Of a DNA stretch of 64,000 nt, positions 1 through 10,624 are shown in pieces. The notes under the pieces were generated by a model, which saw only the letters and a program-made list of their open reading frames with translations, did no database searches and was not told the origin of the DNA. The stretch's first letter is position 1. Every line of letters begins with the position of its first letter. The position numbers and the translations under genes were made by a program. The stretch comes from Periplaneta americana (taxonomy: Eukaryota; Arthropoda; Insecta; Blattodea; Blattidae): positions 173,866,488 through 173,930,487 of the forward strand of contig NC_091120.1 in NCBI RefSeq assembly GCF_040183065.1, read 5' to 3'.

Positions 1-299
1 CTGTGTGCTTGCATAGCATCAAATATGAGATGAGAACATATATAGTAATGAGACTAGGGATTTACCAGGAGGAGAAGCTCTGTGAGGCCAGGATAGCCGG
101 TTCACTTTCACTGTAGGGTAAAAGCACCAATTTCGGATCGGCCTAAACATGCAAATGTATATCACCAAGATTATTAAGAAAGAATAGTCAGTTTTGCATT
201 TATTCCTTTGTCAAACTTTTATAATTGACAATCTTTTCAGTTCAGAAAAAAAATGTAATGAATACTTTATATGTCCATACGATTTATGTTACTTGATCT
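1..299. other. AT-rich sequence, nothing recognised
   Basis: No open frame, RNA gene or repeat boundary could be supported here. It is probably intergenic or intronic flank. Confidence 0.5.
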
Positions 300-689
300 A
301 GAATTGGAACCCAGGAACCAATTGAAAGAGTGAATGGAAAAAAGGATAACATTCCAACTTCCCTAATTTGTGGGAAAACAAAAAAAAAAATAGGTTTACA
401 GAAAAAGCTAAGGTTTTATTGGAAAAGTTACTATTAGAATTATAGAACTAGTCATTAATTGTCCACTCAAACACTCTCAAAGACAAACACTTATTTGTTT
501 AATAATTATTAATAATTAAATGTGTTGGAATATTATCCTTTTTTCACTCAGTATTTTGACAACAGATAAAATTATTAACTGTAATGTTTTTTTTTTGTGA
601 CATGAAATGTTTAAAACTACAAAGAACACTTTAAAATTGTTTTACTCCATACAACGATGACTATAATATGAGTATTTATTCATTCTTAT

Positions 690-1262
690 CGCTGTCTGCT
701 GTATTTGAAGTTGGGTACTTAAGGATGTCTTCATAGAATGACTTGTACTCATCAGATATATAGTGCGTGACTTTTGAGATGTCCTCTATCTTTTTGATAT
801 TCATGTTCAAGTTTCTCATTATATACTGCAGTAGTGGGTACCTCCACATGACCTTTTTCCTTCAACCTGAATGTTCCAGGGTGCAAACCATCAATGTACT
901 CTGAAGCCTCGACAATCTTCTGAGTGAATATAAGTTGCCTGTGCTTTCTGATGTTGAATGTCAGGTTTTTATTCTCAATATCTTTACATCTTTTCTTGAA
1001 ATATTGTGGACATCAGTGTTTGAAGTTGAGTACCTGATTGTTTTGAAGCCTCTTTACTTGATAAGGGGGTTGAGTTTCCTGGCATTTCGAATGATGTCAT
1101 CATATTGATTTGGAGAGTAAATCCGATCTAATCTTCGAACTTGTCGTTTAATGACTGAAAATGTTCTGTCACATGACAGAAAACTTGACCTGGAATTTAT
1201 GCCAATGCAATATTGATTAGAAAAAAGAGATAACATTCCTGGCATGTTATCCTTCTTCCACT
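690..1262 (-). pseudogene. decayed ORF resembling DUF7869-type transposon-linked protein
   Basis: The minus strand keeps a 63-codon open stretch (1054-1245) containing LSLFSNQYCIGINSRSSFLS and CDRTFSVIKR. Coding-like sequence continues to about 690 in other frames. The pattern 'conserved core, then CDR-F-IK, then DRIY' is what I recall from the DUF7869 proteins that are multicopy in insect genomes and associated with mobile elements. That assignment is from memory. Stops and frame changes make it a pseudogene. It lies within a 1.3-kb region where a short motif encoding EWKKDNIP-like residues recurs, see findings. Confidence 0.4.
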
Positions 1263-1644
1263 CAACTAAAGCTTCAATGCTGGTTTTAATAATGATATGA
1301 ACCTGGAATATAACCCTTTATACACTCATTGTATAGCTTAAGCAAAAATCTACAAAATGGCTATTTCAGTTTAATTTCTCAATATTTTGGAATTTTATCC
1401 TTTTTCCACTCACCCGTTCAATTGTAGATCTCTCTTAAGAATGTGATATTTGGCTTACACTGGAATAGACACTGACTAAGAGGAGTGCAAATAGTCTGCG
1501 CTTAAATATAATGGGATATAAAGAGAAGTTATTCCATCCGATCCACAATTGGTTCTGGAAACCAAATAAGGATAAAAAATCACATGTCCAATGCTAGTTG
1601 TGAAATGAAAGCTATTAAGTAAACAATATCATTTGTTTTGTTGG

Positions 1645-1837
1645 TGTAAGAGTCATTACTCATTCTTACACTTTACACAAACAATTGTTTTTGCCTACTA
1701 ATATTTGAAAGTCTTTGGCAAGTCTGATGATACCATGATTTACATTTTAATTTGCAACATTGTATCAAGGATTCACCATGACAGTCATCTTTATAATAAC
1801 CACCACAATGAGCACAAACATATTCTATTTCTACCAT
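1645..1837 (-). pseudogene. short PHD-finger-like ORF
   Basis: Reading from an ATG at 1837-1835 on the minus strand gives MVEIEYVCAHCGGYYKDD, then CHGESLIQCCKLKCKSWYHQ and TC. This matches the C-x2-C ... C-x-C ... W-[YF]-H-x2-C spacing of a PHD-type zinc finger. The last Cys pair (VCVKCKNE followed by a stop) is reached only after a one-base frame change near 1665. It is too short to be a whole protein. It may be the end of a transposon-encoded protein, since many insect DNA transposons carry a C-terminal PHD finger, or a decayed exon. It lies upstream, in minus-strand terms, of the DUF7869-like remnant and could belong to the same element. Confidence 0.45.
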
Positions 1838-2030
1838 TGTGTTTATTTTATTGAGAATTTTTATGAAATTAATTATGACCTTAAAAATATGAAGTAGTAG
1901 TAGTTTTAACTATTGCACACTACTAAGAAATTAATATTCTGCATTTGCTTGACATTTAAAGAAGAAAACATATTGTTTTTTACTATTGTATTCATTGAGA
2001 ATATTTTTAAATATTTAGCCTATGGAATAT

Positions 2031-2285
2031 TTTTATTTTATTGGGTTATTTTACGACGCTGTATCAACATCTAGGTTATTTAGCGTCTGAATGATATGAA
2101 GGTGATAATGCCGGTGAAATGAGTCCGGAGTCCAGCACCGAAAGTTACCCAGCATTTGCTCGTATTGGGTTGAGGGAAAACCTCGGAAAAAACCTCAACC
2201 AGGTAACTTGCCCCGACCGGGATTCGAACCTGGGCCACCTGGTTTCACAGCCAGACGTGCTGACCGTTACTCCACAGGTGTGGAC
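2031..2285 (-). mobile_element. tRNA-derived SINE (family 1, copy 1)
   Basis: Reverse-oriented SINE of 255 bp. Read on the minus strand it begins TCCACACCTGTGGAGTAACG (box A region). It has a tRNA-type B box (GGTTCGAATCCC) and ends with the family tail CGTCGTAAAATAACCCAATA followed by an A-rich stretch. It is flanked by a 12-bp target duplication CCTATGGAATAT (2019-2030 and 2286-2297). Sister copies lie at 26642, 48564 and 63939. An open frame across it on the plus strand is fortuitous. Confidence 0.93.
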
Positions 2286-2286
2286 C

Positions 2287-3031
2287 CTATGGAATATATG
2301 GCAAGAAAACTAAAAGGAGAATATGAAAAATGGGGATTTTACATAAATATAGGGAAAACTAAATGTTTATGTATAGGAGAATAAAAGGAACATTTAAAGT
2401 TTGATAATGGAGAAGAATTAGAACCATCCATTGAATGCACTTATTTGGCACAAAGATAGATCATTCAGGAGATAATACAGTGGAAATTAAAAACAGAATT
2501 ACACAAACAAAGCAAGCAATAACTGCTCTAAATACTATTTTGTGGAGCAAAAATATTAAAAAGATATAAAATTGCAAATATATAAAACCATAGTCCAAAG
2601 TATCCTAACATATAGAGCTGAAGTTTGGCAAATTCCAACTAGGGAAACAAACAAGATTTCAGAAATGGATATCCTAAGAAGATCAGCTGCGAAGTCTAAA
2701 ATGGAAATAATAAGAAATAGAAGATTGAAAGAAATGATGAGAGTGCAAGACGAGCTAGACATTATAGATGTAATAGAAAGGAAAAGGTTACACTGGTATG
2801 GCCATATCAGAAGAATGACAGAAGAACGATTACCAGAAATAATTATGGAATGGATCCCACCAGATAGAAGGAAAAAAGGACGACCAAAGAAGACTTGGAT
2901 GGAAGATTTACTAGGAGATTGGGATGCTAGAGGATTAGAGCCAATCCAGTTGGTGAACAGAAAGGAGTGGCGTTTGGTTTCTGGAAGACGGCGACAGCTG
3001 TTACGACACCGGAATGATTGATTGATTGATT
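2287..3031 (+). mobile_element. 5'-truncated RTE-like LINE, 3' end of reverse transcriptase ORF
   Basis: Translation gives YMARKLKGEYEKWGF and then, from 2572, a 149-codon open frame. That frame contains YKTIVQSILTYRAEVW, ERKRLHWYGHIRRM and RKKGRPKKTW. This is the C-terminal region of endonuclease-reverse transcriptase ORFs of insect RTE-like LINEs. The catalytic fingers and palm are missing, and stops occur before 2572. The 3' end is a short (ATTG)n tail at 3016-3031, as expected for RTE-type LINEs, which end in simple repeats instead of poly(A). The clade is inferred from the C-terminus. Confidence 0.85.
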
Positions 3032-3285
3032 AAAACCTTCAAAACTATAAAAAATGATAAAAAATGTTTTAACTATGACACTTGGGTAATAAATTAATAA
3101 GATTTTACTGATATTTTCAGCGAAAATACTATTTTCAATTCCGCACGAGCTCTAACGAGACGTGAGCATTGGCGCGAATCAGAAAGAGAAAATAGGACCT
3201 ATGGGTGACTGTAGAGCTCCCGCACGCATTGCCAGAGGCACTGATGATCAGCTTTCATTTTTTTCTGATACATAATACCCTACAC

Positions 3286-4464
3286 CAGTGATGTCAAAGC
3301 AAGCGCATTTTTCTGACCTTGACGTCGTGCGCGGGCATCAAGCGCTAAATATGGAAAGAGGAAGAGTTGTGTGTATGAATAAGCAACCTGTTGGATTAAG
3401 AAAACATTGTTGCACAAACTTCAAACGGAACGTGAAATTTTATGTCGTTATTTTTATATGGCTCCTTTCTGTTTAATATTATCTATATTGTCTGTAAAAC
3501 AAAAGTACTAACACTGATTTCTTAATATTGCACTTGTGTTTTAAATCTTAATAACATAATAGAGAGTTAAGAAGGAATATTCACTTAAATTCCATAGTAG
3601 TATAATATTATACTGTATTAAGTGGATGAAACACATCATTCATAAAGAAAGTGATATTCCAAAGAAAGAGATTATGATATGATATGTTGGAATTTATATT
3701 GATGGTATCTTTAGCCTTACAAAAGTAATCAATAAACTAATCAAAACAATATTACAGTACAAAGCAAAGTTACCTAGGTACTGTATCTGTTTTAAGTGTA
3801 ACAAATATTACATAGCAAAACTCTTATCGCATTATGCTTTTAAGGTGATATTTGTGAGCAACTTCCTACCATCAGAATATTAAATTATTTTCTCGAAATC
3901 TGCTGAAGCTATAGAGCTGACATTTTTACAAGACATGGGCACGTATCTTTTGCTTATGATGTAATAGTAGTTGCTTTGTTAATTCATTTCCTTACAAACA
4001 ATTTCCATGCGAATATTTTCAAAATTGTCAATACACTATCTTCAGTAATACGTACATATATACGGTACATTAGATTTACGAAAACATTCTGTAAGGCTAC
4101 TAAATAAATATACCTATACCTGAAAATTTCACTTTTCTATACGAAAAGTTGAGAAAATATTTCTTTTTTTAATAAAAAAAATCAAACTTGTGAAAAATTA
4201 ATATTAAAATTAAAACTTACATTCTTATAATGCACTTAGGGCCTATACTTCTCAGGCAAATCCAAAAATTAACATGGATACAGTTTTAATAAGTTCTCTT
4301 CCCTTTATCTATTGAATCAGTGCTGGCCATCCCTGAATATAGCTCGACCAAGCGGCATATATCACCTCTTTCGTCTGTCTCTTTCCTTTCCGCTGTAAAG
4401 CGCTCAGGCTCTCCTGGGCTCTGAAGCGCGCGCTTGCTCCTGTGGGCATCAATTGACATGCCTG
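3286..4464. mobile_element. non-autonomous hAT-type element, copy 1
   Basis: 1179 bp bounded by a perfect 8-bp duplication CCCTACAC (3278-3285 and 4465-4472). The ends begin CAGTGATGTCAA and, on the other strand, CAGGCATGTCAATTG, a short imperfect inverted repeat typical of hAT. The 62-codon frame at 3288-3476 is shared with the copy at 12707-13869, where it diverges downstream. I do not recognise it as transposase. The element is otherwise AT-rich with a GC-rich right end near 4400-4440. Confidence 0.9.
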
Positions 4465-4472
4465 CCCTACAC

Positions 4473-5070
4473 TATTTATTTGTCATAAATTCTAACATAC
4501 ATTCGTATTATAATCACGGTAGTACGCTTAAAAATAATTTTCAGATAAACGCACCATATTTTTCTCAATAAATTCTGATTGAATTGGGGAAAGCTTCACT
4601 GTACATCTTCACTTTCAACTATAAGCGGGGACAGTGGTGTAAAGGAAATCCTAAATGTGTCAGTTTTTTATGCCTGCTCACTCTGTTGCTATGAAAGATA
4701 CCTAACACGTCAAATGTCTTGAGCCTTCACAGGTTCCTGATCCACAATCGGCTCCCTTACCCTATCCGACAAAGTTTACTTTAATGGATAGATTGTTTCT
4801 GCTTGTGTACCACAGTTTAGTAATAGCAAAAGTTTGGGAATTTCGCCATGTATATAACACCAAGAAATGCAGAAAAATGAGCAGTGCATGGTTGGAAACT
4901 GTTTTGCTTAGTATGGCGCCGTACAAAAAGTGACAAGGGCAAGTAACAACACGCTTAGCAGTGATTCAGGACTTAAGGTTTAGGAAACAAAATCTCTCGT
5001 GACTTATTATGTTACACTTTAGATGTAATTTATTGGATTACCTCAAGTGCTGGAACTGTGGACCGCTGGA
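4473..5070. other. no recognised feature
   Basis: Ordinary unique-looking AT-rich sequence between two transposons. No frame or repeat could be supported. Confidence 0.5.
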
Positions 5071-5074
5071 AATA

Positions 5075-5803
5075 GAGGGTATTTCCTAGGTGGTGTTACA
5101 AACTTTCAGGGATGATGGCGAAGGGCACATGTATCAATTTGAGATAAGGAACTCTGGTCCGGAAATGACCGAGTCAAAAGTTACAAGCAAAAATAATTGT
5201 GTGGGAATGAAATAACTTTATTCCTCTGTACACCTTATTTATGTGTATTTATCTGTACATCTTACACATACTGTACTCCTATGACGTTGTTTACGTCGTC
5301 TACTTACAGTATTCCATTCAGTGCGCTGTCTGAGAGATGGGGAAAGGAAACTACACTAAAGCAATGCAGATAGCGTAATGTGTAACGGACATGGTCGATC
5401 CTGATATGCACGTCTGTAGACAGGAGTGTATGTGTACAAGTTGCAGTGTCCAGTCGATCAGTCCTAGTGAAATGAAGGAGTACACGAGAGCGGGATATGC
5501 AGACCTGATTTTCGGATACGGATGAGCCAATGGGAACAGTAGACAAGCTCACAGATTGTATCGGATTTATTTTAAGTACTCACGTAGGAGACATCCGGCC
5601 CATACCATCTTTCCACGACTATTCCAAAGGTTACGGGAAGGAGGGCACATGGTGCCAAATTACAATTCCATTTCCACACAACTATGTTGGCTTGTAACTT
5701 TCGACTCAGTCATTTCCGGACCGTGGTTCCTTATCTAAAATTGATACATGTGCCCTTCGCCATCATCCCTGAAAGTTTGTAACACCACCTAGGAATCATC
5801 CTG
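5075..5803 (+). mobile_element. internally deleted DUF4817-type (mariner-like) element with ~110-bp inverted repeats
   Basis: 729 bp flanked by TA dinucleotides. The left arm (5088-5195) and right arm (5690-5792) are long near-perfect inverted repeats, both containing CTAGGTGGTGTTACAAACTT. Between them, on the plus strand, about 5470-5660 translates to MKEYTRAGYADLIFGYG, a stop, then RLYRIYFKYSRRRHPAHT and RLFQRLREGG. This is the helix-turn-helix N-terminus of DUF4817 transposases. The DDE catalytic part is absent, so the copy can only move in trans. Confidence 0.82.
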
Positions 5804-5991
5804 TATATTACGACACATCTTATGCGATTTCTTCAGTAATATAGTATTATGAATGAATATTCACGAATGCATTGCATTGCCATGAAATAAACAACTGTAC
5901 TCATGGAAGTCATTTATGTACTAATGCCCTAATCTTTCCATTCCTTCAATCTGTGTTATCCGTCCATACTACGCATACAGTGCGTGCAGTT

Positions 5992-6195
5992 CTGCGTTGT
6001 GTAACTTTGTCCATTCTCCTGTAACTTCATCCCATTTAGCCCCAAATATTTTCCTAAGCACCTTATTCTCAAACAGTCTTAACCTCTCTGTTCCTCTCTC
6101 AAAGTGGGAGTCCAAGTTTCACAACCATACAGAACAACCGATAATATAACTGCTTTATAAATTCTTACTTTCAGCTTTTTTGAGAGCAGACTGTA
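5992..6195 (-). mobile_element. fragment of RTE-like LINE ([12 protein letters not shown] family)
   Basis: The minus strand matches the C-terminal ORF of the LINE copies at 10625, 27863 and 35453 (nucleotide similarity across the segment encoding [11 protein letters not shown] and [12 protein letters not shown]). Both ends are truncated and no tail is present. Confidence 0.8.
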
Positions 6196-6269
6196 AGGTA
6201 TTATGATCATACTTTGTTTGAATTTCCTGTAATGATGCAATATTCCTGATTACCTTACAATAAATGTTC

Positions 6270-6680
6270 TAAATTCCCATCCATGCTATATTGCAAGCCC
6301 CTACTCGTCATTTCATGGAGTTACGAACACGCTCAAAAATGGCTGGCGTTGTACATACGCATTGTTTGTCTAGTCTCCACAATTTTCCCACGAAGTGTTC
6401 CTTCATCCTGCACAGCAGTCGTGTATACTAACAACTTTAAGTATCTCCACACAAAGAAGTCCAACGGGTTTAGAAACACAAAGAAATTCAATGGGTTTAA
6501 ATCAGGTGAACGTGGAGGCCAAGTAATTGATCCACCTCTAGCAATACAGTGATTAAACAATATATAGAACTCCCACCATTTTTGAGACGAGGAGCAGAGG
6601 TCTGCAATATGGCAAGTGTGGGCATTTGGAACACTTCTTCTAAGGTACTCAAGAGAGTAAAAGAAATTCAAACAGGGAGT
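6270..6680 (-). pseudogene. DUF4817-type transposase, C-terminal DDE fragment with internal duplication
   Basis: The minus frame at 6333-6671 contains IARGGSITWPPRSPDLNPLN and then LNPLDFFVWRYLK. This is the region around the last catalytic acidic residue of mariner/DUF4817 transposases (usual form RGGPxxWPxRSPDLxPLDFF). The block encoding LNPL-FFVF is tandemly duplicated in frame. Downstream, in another frame, come FERVRNSMK and then GNLEHLL, the usual C-terminus. Frame changes and stops make it a pseudogene. Confidence 0.75.
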
Positions 6681-6689
6681 GATACCTCA

Positions 6690-7140
6690 GAAATTACGAA
6701 TTTCCATACCCATGTTTATGTAATCTTTTTTCTTCGCTACATATGAGGAAACCATCCCTACAATTTTGCCATTTATTCTTGAACAACGATGAGATATAAA
6801 CGATTATAGCATACGAAAAATTACTCTTATATTTGTGCAAAGTTAACTACAGTTAAAGCGTGTATTTGTAATTATAATCTTACTTTTTGGGCTTAAAATT
6901 GTCTTGTGTTGAAAACATAAAAATAAATTTGTCCATGGTTGTACAGTAAATTATCTTATTTGCATGCATCTTACAAATTATAGTTCAATAAAATAAATTA
7001 CTGTACAAATGAATATATCCTTTATAACATGATACAGAAAAATTGACTTGTCGCGAAGTTCGTTAAACGTGTAACAAAAAAGCGTTTCTCACATTCATGG
7101 TGCCGATATTTTAAAATTGTGTGTGAAACATAAAATCTTA
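6690..7140. other. no recognised feature
   Basis: AT-rich sequence without supported genes or repeat ends. Confidence 0.5.
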
Positions 7141-7142
7141 GT

Positions 7143-7420
7143 CCACCATTGTGGCTATGTGGATAGCGTGCGAACTTTCCAAGCAAGCAGTTTGAGATTC
7201 GATTCCCGTCGTGGGCAATGGAAGAAATTTATCTTCTCTCCACGGAATTGAGTGTTTGTCCGTTGTCTTGTGATTGTCCTGTGATGCCTCTGCGGTGGTC
7301 CTGCTTCATGCTGATCCCATGACTATGGAGGCCCACATTTGTGAGATGTTTAGTGTACGATCTAAAGAATCTCCCTCCCTTATCCGCAATGGTATGTGAG
7401 TCGGAAAAAGGGGAAGTTAT
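7143..7420 (+). mobile_element. tRNA-derived SINE (family 3)
   Basis: The head TGTGGCTATGTGGATAGCG resembles an RNA polymerase III A box, and GAGATTCGATTCCCGTCGTG contains a B box about 45 bases later. A tRNA-unrelated body follows. Only one copy is present in the window and no target duplication was found, so the ends are approximate. Confidence 0.6.
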
Positions 7421-7639
7421 TTATTACAAAAACTGTCCCCCCCCCAATTGAGGGTAGCCCTTACGGACTCAGTATATCCTCAAAAAATAATATACATATG
7501 TAAACATAGATATTAAATTTAAAAGAAGATAACAAAGAAAAGGGCATGAAAAATTACAATTGCTATTAATGTGGCACCATGTGATTAATTAGGATTAGAC
7601 AGGATTTTTTAACACAATTATCACAATGTCTTCCCTCAG

Positions 7640-7860
7640 GGATGTTGGCAGAGCAAACTACCGTCGAAATTCTTCGAAAAAAACTGGTATAGTCCCTCGA
7701 GCACCTATGAGCAAGCCGAATATTTCAACGTGAATTAAGGCAAACGAGTATTTCAGTTTGAGATAGTTGACTGTAGGCTCATAGATCGATTTCTTCTCAT
7801 GGTGGACCTCGGCTGACTGATGACATCCTACTTCAAAACGTATCGTGGGGTCCACAAAGA
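7640..7860 (-). pseudogene. R2-like LINE remnant: C-terminal endonuclease region
   Basis: The minus frame reads MDPTIRFEVGCHQ, then EKKSIYEPTVNYLKLKYSF, then GLLIGARGTIPVFF. This order (DPT[IV]RFE, EKK-IYEPT-YY, GARGTI) is what I recall from the C-terminus of R2-type non-LTR retrotransposon proteins, just after the restriction-like endonuclease motif. The same order recurs at 42690-43000. It is a short isolated remnant. Confidence 0.6.
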
Positions 7861-7969
7861 AGAAGAGTAAGAAAGAAAAAAAGACAAGATCTTAATGAAA
7901 CTGTTAACAACTTGCAACGAAAAGTAGTATAGTTATGTAATAATGTGATTACTCTGTATTTGATTACAG

Positions 7970-8061
7970 AATATGTGATGAAAGTTATTCAGCTGTACGA
8001 GACAACCGTTGTGAGGCATGGACTGATGCTGGTTGGACCCACTGGATCTGGAAAAACAAAG
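7970..8061 (+). CDS. exon of a dynein heavy chain gene (AAA+ P-loop segment)
   Basis: The 92-bp exon is preceded by TATTTGATTACAG and followed by GTAGTG, giving good acceptor and donor sites. Starting after two bases of a split codon it reads YVMKVIQLYETTVVRHG and then LMLVGPTGSGKTK, and it ends on a codon boundary. The order I-Q-x-YE ... VRHG-M-VG followed by a Walker A GxxGxGKT is characteristic of the segment entering a nucleotide-binding module (probably AAA2) of axonemal dynein heavy chains. These are motor subunits of ciliary and sperm-flagellar dynein arms. Transcription would be on the plus strand. No neighbouring exon was recognised, so introns must be long on both sides or this is a stranded exon copy. 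The paralogue cannot be fixed from 30 residues. Confidence 0.8.
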
Positions 8062-9224
8062 GTAGTGTGAAATTTCATTTGCACTTCTCGCTACGTGAAG
8101 GAAGTAAACTTACTTCATTGCAAAGATTATTTTTTTTAGCTAGATGAACTAATTGTAATAATTAGGCTATGTCTATGTTTATCTTCAGAAGTGCTTATCG
8201 CGTTGTACAGTGCGTTTCAAATTCTCTGCGTCCGTGCACGCAGAAAATGTCCGCTCCGACAATACAAGGCCAATAGCTGGAATACAACGCTACCAGTTAG
8301 CAGTAAAACTGAAAAAATGAAAAAGCTGTCACTTTTACAGTAAAATACAAAAATGTGTACCATATTAGCACTTTCTTTTTATGTTTGCTAATTACGCACC
8401 AGACTTAACGATTATGTTGAAAATTCTTTAAGGAATTTTCCATCACACGTATAAGTTTCTTTCGTATAACTGAAAGAATTTCCCTGCGAATGTTTACTCT
8501 TTGTTTATTTTGGGTATGGGGTTATATTAAAAATCGTACAGTGTAAGATGGGCGAAATAAGAGGCTATAGGTTTCTGCTAATTGTCGAGTCCTTGAAAAC
8601 GTTCCTTATACCGCTTAAAATTTCTTTGGATGTATTCATAGTGGTAACATACATGCAACCTTTTTGCATCATAAAAACTGCGAAAAATGGTTATTTTAAA
8701 AGATCGGTGCTATTACTCCCCTACTTCGAGTAGCATACTACAGCTCAACCAAGACAAGTCTGCGAGTGGGGATAACAGGATGGAATGTAGAGGAATGTAG
8801 AGGCAAAACACCGTTGCCACATAGGTCACTTGACGCTCAGATTTCAACGTGTGCACATCGTTTAAAATACACTACGGAGCGTACGCATTTGTTGTCCTTG
8901 TCTTTAGATAAAGGCAACAGTTACGCTGCCTCCCAGCCTCCCCTCTCATGCAACTTTCTCCACGCTTGCTAATCAGAACGCCAAACCTCACTGTCAAGCA
9001 GAATTGGAAGTACAGTCTATTTCAAAGCGTCTTAAATTGTTACCGCTCTATGAACTGAAGCGCAGTAGAAAAACTTTGCTGACATATGAGACTGTACTGG
9101 TCTCCTCTCGTTACCGCCTCCTTTCACTACAGAACTGCCTCCAATTTCCCCTCCCGGCTCGCAGACTTAACTTGGTCGAGCTGTAGCTGTCGATTTCGTG
9201 TTCATAGAGTGGGAGAACTTCGTG
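8062..9224. other. presumed intron sequence, no recognised element
   Basis: Follows the splice donor of the dynein exon. The short open frames here show no recognisable domains. Confidence 0.45.
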
Positions 9225-9230
9225 AAGGAC

Positions 9231-9233
9231 ATT

Positions 9234-9309
<76 letters not shown>

Positions 9310-9311
9310 TT
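9231..9311 (+). repeat. (CTTT)n microsatellite
   Basis: About 20 uninterrupted TTCT/CTTT units. The poly-Phe/Leu/Ser frames through it are artefacts. Confidence 0.98.
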
Positions 9312-10375
9312 CAGAATTCCGGTATCCTTTATTTTGCGAATTTATCCTTCCGGAAAAGTAAAACAAAATTTCATCCAAAAAATAATGTTATATGGATCAT
9401 TTCTCCATTGCAAGCCGTACTTAGAATCTGATATAAAAATATAGTATTGTGAGCGGGTCAGTAGAATAATAGTTGTATCATGTACGATAGTTGTTTTTAT
9501 AGGGTTTCAACTTTAAGAGTTTTATAGCTCTAAATACAGAAACTTGAAAAAATTCCTACTATAGAGTAAGATTGGATGTTGATATTCTGGGAGACCGTTC
9601 CAATGCTTCTCCGGTAGTGACTCTTAATAATTTAGGTATACATCTGTGTATCGTAACACGATTTAAAATCAGGGCATTTCACGAGTGGATTTTGTACGGA
9701 CATATAAACCGTACCTAAAGACATAATGTTCAAGAGGTACATTGTATTGTAACGTGTAAAGATTGTTTTCTTGCTGTTAAGATGGAATGTCGTTGAAATA
9801 GTTATTTTTACTATGAGATTGGACATATCTTCATAGATAGTGAGAAATTATTGTTAAATATTATAATACATGCTATTATATATTTATTTCGAAAAATAAA
9901 ATTATTGCGCTGTCAAATTATCTTTCTTTCTAATAACGTTAGAATTTTACTGTTTCTTTATAAAGTGTTGTATTTATTTCTATTCACTGAACTTAGAGTG
10001 CTATGCTTTTCACTTGCATTTCATATTAAATTATTCATTTAACTAATAATTTTATATTCTTATATTTAAAAGCAAATGACAATAGCCTATAGAAATTTAT
10101 TCATTTGGTGCTTGATGACTCGGAGCGTAGCTTATGAATTTTATTCGTATTTATTACATTACATTACATTTCCATTTCCTGTGAATAATTTACTATAAGA
10201 CGCGCGCTTTCTTTGTTGACATTTTAGGTCGTACAAGTAAGATGATTGTATTGATTAAAGCTTTTACGAAGCTCTTAATTAGGAAACTTATAGATGTATT
10301 ATGAAAATGTACTGTCTGTCGATAAGTATGAGAGCTTTCTTAAAAGCATATTACATTTCACTTTGAAAGTTTAAC
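9312..10375. other. AT-rich sequence, no recognised element
   Basis: No supported gene. Several chance open frames without motifs. Confidence 0.45.
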
Positions 10376-10421
10376 ACTACAGAACCATTCACATAAGGTT
10401 TTATGTGAATGGTCCTGTAGT
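10376..10421. repeat. 46-bp near-perfect hairpin
   Basis: ACTACAGAACCATTCACATAA pairs with the complement of TTATGTGAATGGTCCTGTAGT (one mismatch) across a 4-base loop. It is shorter than a usual miRNA precursor. It may be a minimal foldback repeat or a cruciform-forming site. Confidence 0.8.
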
Positions 10422-10624
10422 CACCGTTGTTAAAATACAGTATATTCTAATTAATTATAAAAGATTTTCCCAGAAACTTTACAATCTGTTATATATGCTG
10501 CAGTTCTACTTCTGCACCTTATTTATCTTCTCCACTTAATGGTTGATACTATAACGTAGTCTGTCTTTAATTATTTTGCATTTTTTTTTGCGATATATTT
10601 CTTGCCTTCCTCCAAAATTAATTA

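Noticed and set aside
2119-2313. 64-codon plus-strand ORF
   Set aside because: It is the antisense of the SINE and its tRNA-like head.
7970-8061. P-loop segment as an ABC transporter or helicase
   Set aside because: The residues before the Walker A (IQLYETTVVRHG) fit dynein heavy chains, not those families.
9086-9431. Open frames of poly-Phe/Leu/Ser through the (CTTT)n tract
   Set aside because: Produced by the tetranucleotide repeat; no domain or codon-like composition outside it.
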